Shown here in pieces: positions 23,401 to 37,034 of a stretch of 64,000 nucleotides of DNA (positions are counted from its first letter, which is position 1; each line of letters opens with the position of its first letter). The position numbers and the translations under genes were made by a program. The notes beneath the pieces are model-generated. The model saw nothing but the letters and a program-made list of their open reading frames with translations, had not been told where the DNA came from and did not search any database. Source of the DNA: Vidua macroura (Eukaryota > Chordata > Aves > Passeriformes > Viduidae); assembly GCF_024509145.1 (NCBI RefSeq), contig NC_071575.1, positions 54,292,269-54,356,268 on the forward strand, read 5' to 3'.

Positions 23401-26400
23401 TCGATGCTTGAAGCCTTCTGATGAGGTGTGGTGTTACTCTGTATGGGAATGTTTAAAGCTTTCTGAAAGTGTATGGTGGTGCTCTGTGTATTGTGGTCAT
23501 CTCAAGTGTAACATGTGCTGTGACAAGTATTTCAAGCTACTGCCAGTATTACCGACTCATATTTTGCAGGAATGGGCCCTTTCAGTGGCACTAAGTGCCA
23601 TTTTTGAAAACTTTTATCTAAATGAACAAGGGTCAATTCTGGTATTAGATTCACAAGCACTCTAGAAATTATTATTTTGTAGGAACCATCAGACAGATTA
23701 ATTCTCTATCTTGTACGGCTCTAAATAACTTCTTAATATATAGCTGATACAGTAAAACCAGGCCATCTTATCTACTGAGAAACAGATGGTAATTCCTAGA
23801 CTACTTTTTTAATAGGTGAAATTTGTTAGATCTGTTTTCTGTTATTGACTACATTCTAAAGAATGAAACTGAAATCATCCTATTTTAAAGCTGTATAAGT
23901 TCCTATCTAACTTCCAATAAAAGTCAGTTCTCAAAATCAGCTGTGGGTGGGATTGTGTTCTCCATTGCTGTCTCCACATGAGTGCTCTAAGGTTTTGGAC
24001 CTTTTCATATCATAGCCAATAGAATAAATCAACTCTTGCCTTTGAGTTGATAGCCACTATTCTTATATATTTCACAGGTTCTAGTGTCTGATCACACACT
24101 GCAGAGATTTACGAGCTTTGCTTACATTGCTTATATGCATTCTGAAGTGGGATTTGTGCTTGATGGAGAGTCATGAGCGATTCTCTGATAGCATGTGTTT
24201 GGAAGGAGAAAGAATGAAAAGCAAAAAGAATTCCCAGAGATAGGATGACTAGATAAAAGATGGGGAGAACATACTTTAAGTCATTTATGGGCACAAGTAG
24301 GGAGATGCACTCAGAAGGAAATGCTGTATATGGAGCCTGCAGAAGGAAGCCCATAAAGGATGAAGAATGATGCAGACATGCAGAAATTGGGGCAGGGGAG
24401 ACAGACTGGAGGGGACAAAGACTGTGAGACAGGAGAGGGAAGGGGGATGTGAAGTTGGCCAGCTGGGGTGTGATTCACATTCCTGCCTCTCACAGCTACT
24501 CCTCCAGAACCTCCAGGTAAAATGGGAAAATGAGTGGAGAATAAACACAGATGTGCTGCTCTGCACCCTATATGTGCTTTTTCCCTACCTGGTTGCTTCT
24601 CCCCTTCATCCCTGTTATATGCTGTCTTGTCCTCTTCTTCATGGGGCACAATGCCAGGATGAGTGGGAGGCAAACTGACCCAGAACCTCTCTGTTTAACA
24701 CGGAGTCCTCTTCAGTGAGTCTATGGGCTTCTTACCTATGGGACTTCACAGCTTGTTGGATTCTCAAGTCATCTTACAACAGCCTGTGGAAACGGCCTGT
24801 CATTTTTATTCCTTTCTTCAATAATAAGTCCCACCTGTGGTGAGAGGAAACAAAGGTGGTTCAAACAAGTGAAGAAACACCAAGGTGCAAGACAGCCACA
24901 CACCCTTGATAGTTCTTGCATGACCATTTTCCCCCTTACTAGTGACACTTTACAGAACTTTTTCTTTTTTCTTTTTTCTTTCTTCTTTCTTTTGCATTAC
25001 ATCAGTTTCTCTTTACTTTTTAGAAGTAAATTTTCACTTTCCTTAGTTATGTAATAGTATAATGAATCTTACAGCATTGGACTTCTGTGGTGGCAGTCAG
25101 CTTCCTTTTAGGTGACTCTTCCTCTTTTGGTCTCTGTTCACATTCCTTGTGAAAATCCAGAATGCCTTTCTACATCTGTAATTTTCACTCACTGATGTTT
25201 TTCTGCAAGACCCTGGCCAGCTGAGAGGCTTCACATTGGACTGTTGCCAGTTCATTCTGGAAAGGCATGGTTTTCTGTAGGTCTGCAGATACTGATATAA
25301 TAACCCTTGAATGTTCTGCTTGTTCCATTCATGTGTTCTTTTGTCTACCCAGCACCTTATCTGTGCCCTACCCAGTTTACACTAATGAACCATGAGTGTC
25401 TGAAAATTTCAGAATATTTCTAGACCATACAAACATTTTCTGTCTTTGCTTAGTAGGAAGTCACTTAACTGTGTTTCTGTGTGACTATGGCTAATCTGAA
25501 AAGATTTACTGGAATTCGGGATAGATTGATTGATCAGCACTAATGTGGTTTCCAGATTGAGGATCACTTGTTCTGGCCAAGTCAGAGCACAGACAGCAAT
25601 CTGTTTTTGCCTCCCATGTAAAATGACACATTTCCTCACTTTATTATGTAAACAAAATGCCAGCCTTTTGTTCTGGATAAATGTTCTGTAGTGTTATCTG
25701 AGATGTGTTTCCCAAACTCACACTTTTTGTCTTGGCTTACTTAAGGTATGAGACTGAGCTAAGCCAAATGAGCTATCTCAGGTGGGATCCCCTTCTTCAG
25801 AAACTCAAGCAGAGGCTGTGAGTTAATAATGACCAGAAAACTATCATAAATATCAAATCTGATTCAAATCTTTTGTCATGTTTCCATGCAGCTCACTTCT
25901 GTGGTATTTTGTGACCATCAAGTTTGTTTCTAGAAGCCCATTTCTAGCTCTTCAAGGCTATGTTACAGATGACATTGTTCTATAGCACCCTGGTGACCAG
26001 ACTTTTATCTGCTTCTACAGGCAGGGGAATATTCACCAAATAAATAGTTGTTGCTCTGCTGCAGCATATATACAACCTAGGCTGCACAAGCAGGCTAAGG
26101 TTTATTCCACAAAAAAGTCCACAAAGAGACTATAAATGTACTTGCGAAGGCTGTTTATTACTGCTTGGTGCAGACACATAGGATATCACAGGAAATAGCT
26201 GTACAAAAATTGCTGCTGTTGTGTTACTGCCTCAGATTAAACAGGAGTCTGTGATTCCTGAATGGATGCTCTCCTATACTTTAGCTTACCAATGATCTGT
26301 TTCCAATACAAGAGAAAAGTAGAGATTGTGTTTGAAGAATGCACCATGTGGATTTCCAGTATTTTAAAAGACCCAAATGCTACAAGTTAATTTATTTTGG

Positions 26401-28100
26401 ATTCTCACAAGGTTCCATTCTCTTTCTCCAGAAAATACTCCAATATATTCTTTCCAGCTCACAGAAATGAAGAACCATTGAATCAAGTCTTTAAAGGAGA
26501 GAATTTTTTTGTATGACTCGGCATACAGGGTAGCAGCATTCCCTTATCTATTTCTTAAGGTCTGTAAAGAAATGGCTTTTAAACATAATAGACAATTTTA
26601 TGGAATTCTGAAAAACTACAGCAAAGTGGGAGTGTCACTAAAAGAATGTTCATTGTAATGTAATTCATAACCACAATTCCCTATGTCTAATCTGATAGTT
26701 GTGAATTTTTGTGACGGGTGTGGGCTGCTCATGTGTGAAGCCTGAGACAAAGGGAGATAAAAAAACATTGCAAGAAGCTTTCTCTTGTGCATCATCTGCC
26801 CTGTGAACCACTGCCTCTGACAGCCGCAACTTCTATGCCTGCCAGAAGCAATATTGTTCCTGCTCACTTAGTATTGTCACAAAGAAAACAGATATTGTCC
26901 TGCTCTAGGAAAGTATGTCTGGGGTCTGTAAGCCATTAGTAGTAGATCCAGTCAAATATGGATTCCATTTTTCTTTTGTATTACTTTTAGCTTGGCAATA
27001 TGTGCACACTATTGAGTTTCATTTCCCAGAAGCACAAAACCTCTTAATTCTTCTGTGAAGTCCAGTGATTCATTTCCAGGTAAACAGAAATCAAGTTTTT
27101 ACACTATGAGGCATATGGAACAGATTTTGAAATGTGAGTAATTATAGGTTTATTTCAGAGAGAACAAATCATAGGCATGAGGAATCAAATCTATTTCTCA
27201 CTAGGCAAATTCTAATTGGCTTTGGATCAGAACATTATAAGCTTCTGTGTTTTTGCTGTCATCCTTGCTAGTTCCTCTAAAGGCTAAAATTTATGTCCCT
27301 GTTGATACTAGTCAGGGCAAGATGCTGTTTGGATATTTTGTGGGGTCACACCCACCTTTCAGTGTGTTCTGTGACAAAGACGCTCCTCCTTCAACCATGC
27401 TGCATCTCGTGATGAGACAAGCTGCTTCCATTTATGCCATCTCCAGATCAAGTCCACCCTGAGGGAGGACTGTGAGGCTGGAGCTAGAGGCACATGATTG
27501 CATTTTGCCATACAATATATTTTCTTTCCTTTTTGTGGAGCCCAGATGGTTGACATCTGGGAAAACTGAGGGTAAGGAGCTGGAAGAACCAAAGTACGGT
27601 CTGGAAAAGTGAACCAAAGTGTCTGGAAAAAGTAGGAAATCACAGACAGTTAAATCTTTTCCTCTGTAAATCCCATCCTTCCCTATCTGTTACAGGGTGC
27701 TCCTAGCCAGGAGCAGAGCTTCTCGGAACCATTCATTACCTTTTCCTCATATCTATCCAAGGCACCTTGGGCTTCCCTAACTTTTGGAGAGTTTGTACTG
27801 TGCCAAATCAAATGTTTGTCTATTTTGTACTCTGTCTTCAATGGGTTCATCTGCATTTCTTAAGAACTTAATGAATGAATTAGTCTTGTGTGTTTAGTAT
27901 CTCTGGAAGGGTTTTTCTTATACAAATTTACCTAAGTATTTTTTTTGACTCATGTAAATCTTGTGTTTTCTATTCCTCATTTCATTAAACTCCACAGTTT
28001 AAGCAGGTGATGTGTGAAGTATCTGTCCTTGCTTTAAACCTGTCATCAGCCACTATGACATTCACTGAGCTCTAATGTTTATGTCGAAAAGAACAATGAA
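20480..28100. other. Non-coding stretch; no gene recognised
   Basis: No exon chain or known domain was recognised on either strand. Contents noted are a phase-compatible open segment at 22416-22855, a TATA motif at 23370 and a pyrimidine-rich tract at 24957-25005. Confidence 0.5.
23370..23377 (+). promoter_or_regulatory. Candidate TATA box
   Basis: TATAAAAG sits in GGGG-TATAAAAG-GTTGGGC, a strong core-promoter context. The flanking 22.9-23.6 kb is locally more GC-rich than its surroundings and could be an unrecognised LTR or a lone promoter. No transcript can be inferred. Confidence 0.3.
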
Positions 28101-28139
28101 CTGCTTCTCAGTACTTATTTTCTCACATTCCTTATTCTT

Positions 28140-29400
28140 TATTGACTGCTATGTTATCTTCTCTTGATCTTTTTGTCAGTTTGAAGAATTTAGGTCTATT
28201 TAATCATTCTTTATATGGCAACCACTTGAACTGTATGCAGTATTCAAAATATGATAATGTATGATTTTGTACAGCAGCATAGAGATGTTCTGTCCTGTTC
28301 TCTCTTCTCTATCTAATAATGCTGCCAGCTACCTGACTGTTTTTAAGAAGTACTTCTAAGTACTGAACTGTTGACAACACGGAACTCTTAGAAATCCAAG
28401 ATCTCAATCCTTAGTGCTTATAGCTAAATCACAATATAGCACTATATTACAAAAAAAAAAAAAAAAAAAGTTTATGCTTTCTTCAGGCCCTGCTTCTTGT
28501 AGACTGGACAGAAGAGACAGATCCTTGATTAATATCCCTTCAACTAAGCAAATTCATAAGGAAAAAAAGACTGCATTAGACAGTTTCTGGTAACATGTCC
28601 ATGAATGTTAATATGCCCTGTGCCAATCTGCAAGGAAGACCCAGCCACAGGATGTTCACTCTTTACTGGAATGTTTGAACAGTAAGTAGGTTGCTACATA
28701 TGGTACGGCCATGCAGTCTCTATATAGCTGGATTGGAAGGGAAAGAGTCCTGACCCTCTAGTCCAAATCACTTCTGTCTAGAGCAGCAGGCTGTATCTGA
28801 CAGTATCAGATATGGACTATAATCTTTTTCTGCAAGACAGACAGCTTTAAAAAAGTTTTGCAATTTATTCATTATGATAAGTTGTTTTCATGAGTCTACC
28901 AAGGCACTGTGAGCCAGCACAGGACACATTCTGCATTAGTTAAGGTTCATGGTAGGAATATGGTGATGGTTGTGGTGGTGTCAATGGTGTTTTCTGTAGC
29001 TGCAGAGATAGGATTGTTTTTTCCCCACACACATCACTTTATTTATCAGCATTGAGAGCCACCTACCATTTTATCATCAGCTGCTCACTGTTGCAAAACC
29101 CATTTGTAACTTTTCATGTTCAGCTTGAATACCTTAGGCTCACTGGCAAATGTTTTATACTATTAGCTAGATATTTTACAGGCATGTTGAACAGTTGAGA
29201 AACCAACATGTGTTTCCTCTTTAGCAGTAAAAATGTACATCTCTTTTTTAATTGCCGGATACCTTTTCCATGCCCTCTACCTTGTCTTCATATTTTTCGC
29301 ACTAGAGACATCATTGTCTTCAGATAGATTGTTAACAGCACAGCTGGGGACAAAAGGAAAAACTGTGGCATAGCATTGCATTGAGTGGCATGAAGTGCTC
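28140..29400 (-). mobile_element. Highly degraded LINE (CR1-like) relic, antisense
   Basis: Scattered phrases recall an old amniote CR1-type LINE read in complement: GAACTGTATGCAGTATTCAA near 28229, GCTGCCAGCTACCTGACTGT near 28320, CACTTTATTTATCAGCATTG near 29035 and CCATTTGTAACTTTTC near 29100. The order matches the family as I know it, but divergence is high, frames are broken and a 19-base A run interrupts it at 28451-28469. Confidence 0.42.
28451..28469. repeat. A19 homopolymer
   Basis: Nineteen consecutive A residues, followed by GTTTATGC. It lies within the degraded LINE region and may mark an insertion point. Confidence 0.9.
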
Positions 29401-29899
29401 CAAAGGGAAGTGTGCTGCAGTGGCTGATACACCTCCCTGTATTAATCTCTTAACTTATGCAAAGCGGTGTTTGCTTTGGATTAGTCTTTCTCCTTCACCT
29501 TTTCAGCTGTGATTTTTATCAAGTGTTTCTTAAAAGCTGTGTAGGTTTAGCATTTATTTGATTAATTGTGAAAAACTGAACACAGCTTTTAAACCATAAT
29601 GACTAGTGAGGAAAGAACAGACTACTCATTGGGCCAAGACTCAAGTCTTGCTGCATTTGGGAGTCTGATGGGGAAATTTCAACCTGTGTTGAAAAGTACT
29701 TTCACAATTGCATGGTTCCTCTGAAACTGCATCATGAAATTCTCCACGCAAGATCCAGGACACTTAGTTATCTGCTTTGTTTTTCCTTTAATTTGTTTAT
29801 TCATTCCTTGGCATTCTTAACAAATCTGATTTTTTCAGTCAGTCCATTTGGAAAACTTTCTGGATGCCATTGCTCTGTGTGTTTTTAAAGCCCAACAAG

Positions 29900-32800
29900 A
29901 CTTCTCAGCAGCAATTCAGCTTCTCTTTCTCTTAAAAGTGATGAAGCGAAGAGGAAACTGGGGCCTTCCCTCTCTTGGTACACTGGCCTCTGAAGTCTGG
30001 CTTCTGGCATCATAGCCTCTGAAGGTTTGGAAGTTACCAGAAGCTTAGTTAGTAGGAGGTGAAACCAGGTGATTGTCAATGCCAACGTGTATCTGAGCTC
30101 TGGTACTGACTTTTCATACTGCCCTATCTCCACAATTTGGGAAGTATGGAAATTACCTATTGGATGTGAGAGAAAAGAGGAGAGGGAAGATGGATACCCA
30201 TCCAGCTATGCAGTAATAAATGGAAAGCAGGGTCTTGAAGTACAGTGAGGAGAACAAACAAGGTTGGAATCTTCCTCTGGGGACTGGTGAGACTAAATTT
30301 TAGTGCAAACTTGTGATGATCAACATGCTGACACTGATGTGTCTTTGAGATGCCTTTGCCTGTTGTCCGAGTAACTTGTGGGATGGATCAGGATTCCTTG
30401 GTCAGAGCCCAAGAACTGGCCCTGGAGCACATAGCTGTGCTGGGATATTTGCAAAGGCAGCACTGCAGCTCTGTGGCAGTGACACTGGGGCAAGCGGGGA
30501 ATGCAACATTGCAGCCCAGAGTGCTGGAAACAGACTTCAAAACTTGGGGTCTGAGCCAGATGGTAGATTGAGAAAACCAAATGTGTGCCAGGAAAACATC
30601 TCTGAAGCATTTATTTGGGAAAGAGTATATATAATAGGTAGGTCAAATGCTCTGCCCTCTTGTTCTAACATGCATTTCATAAAACAAACACGTGCACCTA
30701 CAATGCTGGTTAACAGATGAGGTACAGGGAGCAGGCCCAGGTGTGGCTCTATTTTGGCTGCTGCTCATTCCAGAGGAGAGCTGCTCATCCTGAGGTAGAA
30801 GGATTACTCTGGGGGTGAGTTCCTTGTTGCTTCATGGGAAAAGAAATGTCTGTTCATAAAAGAAAATGAAAGCCAATTACAGATCAATCTGTTATATTCT
30901 GTTGTTTCATGGTATTTGTTCCTGAGAATGATTTTCCTCATGAAAATCAGAGGTGGCTTTGCCATGATGGCTGGGGAGCTTTATGGCACCTTCCATAGAT
31001 TTGGCTCTTTTGATTTTCCTAGTGTTACTCAATGTACAGCTTTCAGAGGAAAAATGGGCCCAAGACTGAATTGTCACAGAAGCTTTTGCAAAGCTTGAAA
31101 TCCACAGATCCACAGTTCCCTATTTTTTTTTTTTACAAGGCAGCTAAGCAACTTTTTCACATCCCTTTTGTTTCTCACATATCTTCAGACACCTGTTTCC
31201 CACCCACCTCTATCTATCCTCAGCAGTTTCCTTTCCATGATGTTTGTTACATCTTCAGGGCTCCAACAACATTTTTTCAAACTGAACACTTAACCACAGT
31301 CAAAACAGCAAGTGCTGCCATTTTTTAACCTCATAGATCTTACTCTTGATTTCTGACTAACTTTATTTATTAATATAGCAATATCAGACCTTGCAGGAGG
31401 TCCTTCCACTTTGAGAAGGCAAGCATGAGAAGCAAATGGGAGTTTGCAAATTTTTTCCTATAAAAATCTCAATTCCACTTAGATGCAAAGGGAAAAAGAA
31501 GGTTGAAAGGATATATATGAGAGCAATGTGCAATGTATGACTAATGTAGCACCTTTTGAAACAACATATAAAGGACATATCTGTCCCTTGACATGCTGTC
31601 AAGTTATCCCTTGTTATGAGGTTATGACTGAGGTATGGATTGCAGGTCCATGTCATCAGAGACCACACAAGCACACAATAAGACATAGTTTTTAAAGAGA
31701 GGAAATTGCTTGATTGTGAAGCCTAGCTTCTTGTATTACAGAGGCATTACTTACTAGTTTATATTAATATGTCTCCCATTATTGCATAAAGAATTCTCTG
31801 TCTGTTTATGGCATCTTTGGATCCAGCCATGAAGATCCAAGATTCACTTCTAGGTCTGCATTCTCACTAACCCTTCTTTTCTCTTAGTTTTCATTTAGTA
31901 AAAAAAAAAAAAAAAAAACCAACAAAAAAACAAAAAAAGCCAGCAAAAAAGCTCATAGAGATAATATTGTTTTATTGCATTGTGATGATACACTTTCTTT
32001 CCTACTCTGTTTTCCCAGAGATATTAAAATATTTATTTTGCCCTGTGTGTTCCTTGTGCTGAAAAACTGGCTTCAAATGTAAGTTTCATGTTTTCTTCTT
32101 ATCTCAGCCATTTTACTATAGTAATTTGCATCCTCCAACTGTTTATTTGGGAGGACATACTCTGTCATTGGGTAGGAAAAGGTATATAGTATCAGTATTT
32201 GTCTTTCAGGTGAATTTTAATTTATTGACTTGTTGACAGAATTGCTTCCCTTTTAGGTAAGAATCTAAAAACTGTAGTCAATCATCTTTCATTATCTCTT
32301 TCCTCATTTATATTTTCTAGACCTCTGTGAAAATTGTTCGAGTTCTTAAACTTTTCTGTCTTCAGGCTGAACTCACAGACTGATTTTAAACTGGATATTC
32401 ACCATCAATGGCAACCATTTGAATGTTAGTTCTCATTCCAGAATTTTTTTTTTAGCTTTAGCTGATTGCAGATGAGAAAGCTTTCAGGTGAATTCCAGGT
32501 ACTCTTTTAAGCAGATAATATGAACAAGAGAATTATGCCAGAGAATTCAGAGGGAAAGTTTGTGGAATCAATGCCTGTGCTGTAGTGGCTGTGCCATTGT
32601 AAGGAACAGCTGATTGCAGCATCCAGGTAATTCTGTTACTTTCCTGGCTCTGATGGCTGCCTGCAATGTTGGGGAGCTAAGCCTTGGTGCAGAAATGGCA
32701 ATAACCAAGGTTATCAGCTGACATACAGCCTATTATAAAACTGGTTATCCTTTCGAGTAACAACACAACTTCTTTTCATTTTCAGGGGATGGTAACTCAG

Positions 32801-35175
32801 GGAAAGTAAATCAGGTAATTCTAAAAGCACAACCTGTGTTCCCAGTTTCCTATAAGGAAACTAGGCAAATATAATATAGACTGTAATCTGTGTAAATTTG
32901 TTCAAAGTTGGGAATTTCCGCTGGATGAACACTTCTTGGTGCAATAAAAAAAAAAAAAAAGATGAATTCTGTGAAGAATAACAGTGGGAACAACAGTTTC
33001 CAGTAAGGTTGTCATGATAAGACCAAGCCAGCCAGTGCTGGGAACCGCTGACAGAACTACAGAGCAACAGAGTGACAAAGGAGAAACTACCACAATGCAG
33101 CAAATGCCATTACTGTCAATCATTTTTCATGTGGCTGTGTGAGGAAGTGGGACTTCCTCTTCTTTGCTGGTTATGGGCTATTTCATTTGGGAAAACCCCT
33201 TAAAATTTGCATAGGTATTCTGGCCTTTGCAGGCTGGGATCTTTCTGGGCTCCCCAATGGACTGCACTGCTCAGGGTATGATCATCTGAATTATCTTTAC
33301 TGGTTTGTTGTAGAACTGAACAAAAGTCACCTGTCTAGTGGAGGGCAAAGGTCAGTCTGGAAGGTCTGAGTCACTGTTTTTTTTTTTTTTTTTTTTTCTT
33401 TCGCCATGCTAACCAATCATGTTCTTAGCCAGTTACCACCTACTCAAATTGCAAGATTAATGACATTAAATTAAAAAAACACCAAATATTAAAGACCTTT
33501 ACAGATTTTATTTTTCTTAATGCTATCCCATGAAAGGAACAAGACGAGGAACCTTCAGAGGAGGAAAAGCAATATGGTATACCAACTCCCTGGGTATTTG
33601 GCCCATCTGTAAGGAGAAGAAGAGGCTTTAAATGTAGCATCATCTAGCCTGTACTGTGCTGTTGGAAACTACCCCTTCCAGTTGGGTACTTTCTGCAGAA
33701 GGTAAGTGGAAGGCTTTGCTGTGGTTCAGCTGATGGTTACCCACTCAAATTTTACACTGCTGGGAATCTGAAATGGGTATTTGGGGTTTGCTAGAGGATC
33801 ACACGTGGAGTTCCTGCTTTTAAGCTGCAGCAGAAGATGCTGTAATAGCTCAATTTCTCACAGAGCTCCAGCTGTCTCAGGGATCTAGGCGTCTGAGAAC
33901 ACTCATGATGAACACACTCCAAGCTGTATGGTTTATAATTGCTCCTTTCCACAGGATGCTGTGGGAATGATCAACCATTTTCACCTTTAGAGATGCATAT
34001 TAAGTATGCAAATTGAGAGAGCAATTGATTACAGGCAGATCTGCTCCTTTTGCTGTAGATGTTTGCCCTTCTGCAGGCCAGCTGCTGCCAGATTTTTGTA
34101 TGATGGCACACTAATGTGAATTATGGAAATACTTAGCAGGAATTTATTGCTGATATGCAGTAAGCCACAGGAATCTAAGCAAGTCAAGGGTGTTAAGAAA
34201 TGTCTACTTCCTCTTCTGGGTGAACTTCTCAGCTTTCACGTGTAGGCTGAATTAATTATGCAGTGCCAGGTATTAAAATGCTGTTCCTTGGCTAATGTAC
34301 TGTGTAATGACTTTTTGGAAAAATAATTACCTCTGAATACATCATTCTGATTAGATCTATCTGAAATATCAGTGACAAATTTTTGCTAAACCAGGAAGGA
34401 CAGTAAGTTTTTCCAGCTTTTGAATCCTGATAGTGTTGATCACAGTTATAACATACAATTCAAATCCAGTATAGAATGGGAAAATTGGATTTTTTCTCTC
34501 TGTTAAAACTCATTTGGCATGTATTTTTGATCAGTTCTGGTCAAGAGTCCTCTGAGAGAAAAAGATTGCTAGTAGGTACTTTCATAAAGGACTGTGTCCC
34601 TTAATGTAATTTTTTACATAGAGTTAAATAGGAAAGAGTAAATTTATTATGAGCTTCTTTTTTCAAGCAGGAGCAAATACAGCTAAACAACAGAAGAAAT
34701 GTAACAATTTCTGTGCAGATGGAGGCAGTTAAAAGTCCTCAGGGGACTGTGAAATAAAAACAGAGGATAAGGCAAATTTATAGAAATTACCAGGATTTTT
34801 AAGCTCTAAGTACAACCTACTGTTCTTGTATAGATAGAAGTGACAGTGAAGCACATGGGATTTTACTCCAGGAACAGGTCTGGAAATTGGAGTGTAGGTA
34901 TCACCAGTCTGTCACCCTATGAACATTCCATTCTGGCAACACCAGACACGTGCTGTCCAAAAGCTTTTTAAGGGGTATCTTCAGGCAGCTGCTTGGTTTT
35001 TTTTGGCATTCTAAATGTATGCTGTGTTCCTCTCTCTCTGTAGCTAATTCCAGCAAGGAGCTGCCTCCTGCAGCTGGCATCTTCTCATCAAATGACATGG
35101 TTATTTAGAGAAATTCTTCCTTCTCCCTCAGAAGGCTAATATCTCCACTTGTGTTCTTTTACTCTCTTCCTTTCC
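29900..35175. other. Non-coding stretch; only low-complexity tracts
   Basis: No exon or repeat family was recognised. Homopolymer-type tracts occur at 31900-31938 (A-rich), 32946-32960 (A15) and 33377-33397 (T21). Confidence 0.5.
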
Positions 35176-35177
35176 AC

Positions 35178-35258
35178 AGTTCAGTGGTAATATGGTGCTG
35201 GGTTAACAGTTGGATGTGGTGATTTTGCAGTTTTTTTCCAATCCTTATGATTCTATGG
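35178..35258 (+). mobile_element. CR1 3' tip, sense
   Basis: TTCAGTGGTAATATGGTGCT, then GGGTTAACAGTTGGATG, and TTTTTCCAATCCTTATGATT with a final TTCTATGG, reproduce the last part of the CR1 3' UTR in sense. It is 5'-truncated, as is usual for CR1. Confidence 0.75.
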
Positions 35259-36322
35259 AAGATGGTAAATTTTTGCCATCTGGCAATACCAACAAACTGC
35301 CTTTTTTTTTTTTTTTCTTTAATAATGTGGAATCAGGGGGTGATAAAACTGAGTTACAGAGATACAGTGGTACTGCTATGTTTGCCTGCACATGGATTAT
35401 GCGGATGAGGGAGAGGGGAAGACAAGCTATTTATTAGCATGCTTGTTACTTATATTATATAATGAACAAATACTGCAACTTATTTTTAGCCATATGCCTC
35501 TTATATTCAGTTTCCTGTAACTCATGGTTGTTTCCATGCCAGCAGAGCTACATCCTAATCAGTTGCTTTCCCTTCTAAATGCTTAGATGCAATTCCTTTT
35601 CAGTGTAGATGATTTGACTAACAAGCTCATTTGGATGACTCCCCATTTTATCTTAATCACAATATTTTTGCAATTTCTATTCTTCCTAAAAACAAAAGTG
35701 CTTCTGTGTTACCTAATTCCTAGCATGAACTTTCCCAAGCTGCTTTTTGGTTATATCACCAGGTCCTTGCACTCCTTTGAAGCTTCTTCTGGTTTATTTC
35801 TGGTGCTCGCTCTCTTTGCCAAACCAACTGAAAAGGAAGCTTTAGCCTACAGAGTGCAGTGACCATGGCCAATGCATGGACAGTGGATCTCCTGGGGTGG
35901 CCTTGCTGCACAATAACTCTTGGCTCTGAAGCCCTGTGGCTCTTAGCTACCAATCACATAGCTTTGCAGATGAGCACCGCAGATCTCAGCAGATAATGGA
36001 TTTGCAATGAGGAACTACACATGGGACTGGGCATTGAGACACCTGATGACAGGTGGGAGGCAGTGCCTGTGGTTCTGAGTGGAGAGGGCATTAGGAGGGC
36101 TACGGATTAGATAAGTTTTTTGGGTGATGCATAAGAGAAGGTGATGAATTGGTACACTGGCAATTTTGGAGGTAGGCTGCTGGTGCAGCCTTTGGGTCTG
36201 GGGAAACAGATACTGGATGTGAGTATCTACTTGTGCCTAGCTTGGCAGATAGGGCCCTACCCCACCACCTCCCATCCCAGAAAAGTGGGCTAGGTGCTGC
36301 TGTGCATGAAAAAAAGAACTCT

Positions 36323-36925
36323 TCATAGAATCAAAGAATCATAAAATGGTGAGTTGGAAGAAAGCCTAAAGGTCATCTAGTTCTGATGCTCCTGGACAGG
36401 ACACATTTCACTAGACCAGGCTGCTTACAGCTCCATCCAGTCTGGTCTTGAAAGCTTTCAGGGATGAGGCATCCACAACTTCTCTCCACAACCTGTTCCA
36501 GTGCCTCACCACCATCACAGATCAGAATTTCTTCCCAGTACCTAATCTCACCCATTTTTTGAGGCCATTCCCCCTTGTCCTGACATGTAGTGACATGCTT
36601 TTGTAAAGTTCCTCTCCAGCTTTTTTACAGGCTCCCTTCAGTTACTGGAAGGACACAATTAGGTCACCCTGAAGCCTTCTATTTTCCAGGCTGAACAACC
36701 CTGCATTCTCCCAGGCTTTCCTCATAGGAGAGGTGTTTTAGCCATCTAACCATCGTGGTGGCCTCCTCTGGACTCGCTCCAACAGGTCAATGTCCAGAGC
36801 TGGATGCAGCACTGCACATGGGATCTCACCAGAGTGGACCAAAGGGTAGAATCCCCTCCCTCATCCTGCTGGCCATGCTGCTTTTCATGTAGCCCAGGAT
36901 ACAGCTGGCTTTCTGGACACAGAGT
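36323..36925 (-). mobile_element. CR1 LINE fragment, antisense, about 0.6 kb
   Basis: It begins TCATAGAATCAAAGAATCAT, the complement of the CR1 3' terminus. It runs through CAACCTGTTCCAGTGCCTCA and TTCCCCCTTGTCCTGAC to GGCCTCCTCTGGACTCGCTC and GGATGCAGCACTGCACATGG, all standard antisense CR1 phrases in the right order. No intact reverse transcriptase frame. Confidence 0.92.
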
Positions 36926-36978
36926 TGGCTTAATTGACATAAGATGCTCTCACACAGATCTGAAATTATCTCACATTT

Positions 36979-37030
36979 ATTACACTTTATTTATACATTT
37001 ATTTATACATTTAAATTTATACATTTATTG
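36979..37030. repeat. Imperfect tandem repeat of TTTATACATTTA
   Basis: Three to four imperfect copies of a 12-base AT-rich unit directly after the CR1 fragment. Confidence 0.7.
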
Positions 37031-37034
37031 CCAT

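Noticed and set aside
30320..30720. Overlapping open frames on both strands
   Set aside because: Shadow frames in a locally GC-richer patch; no homology recognised and no splice structure.
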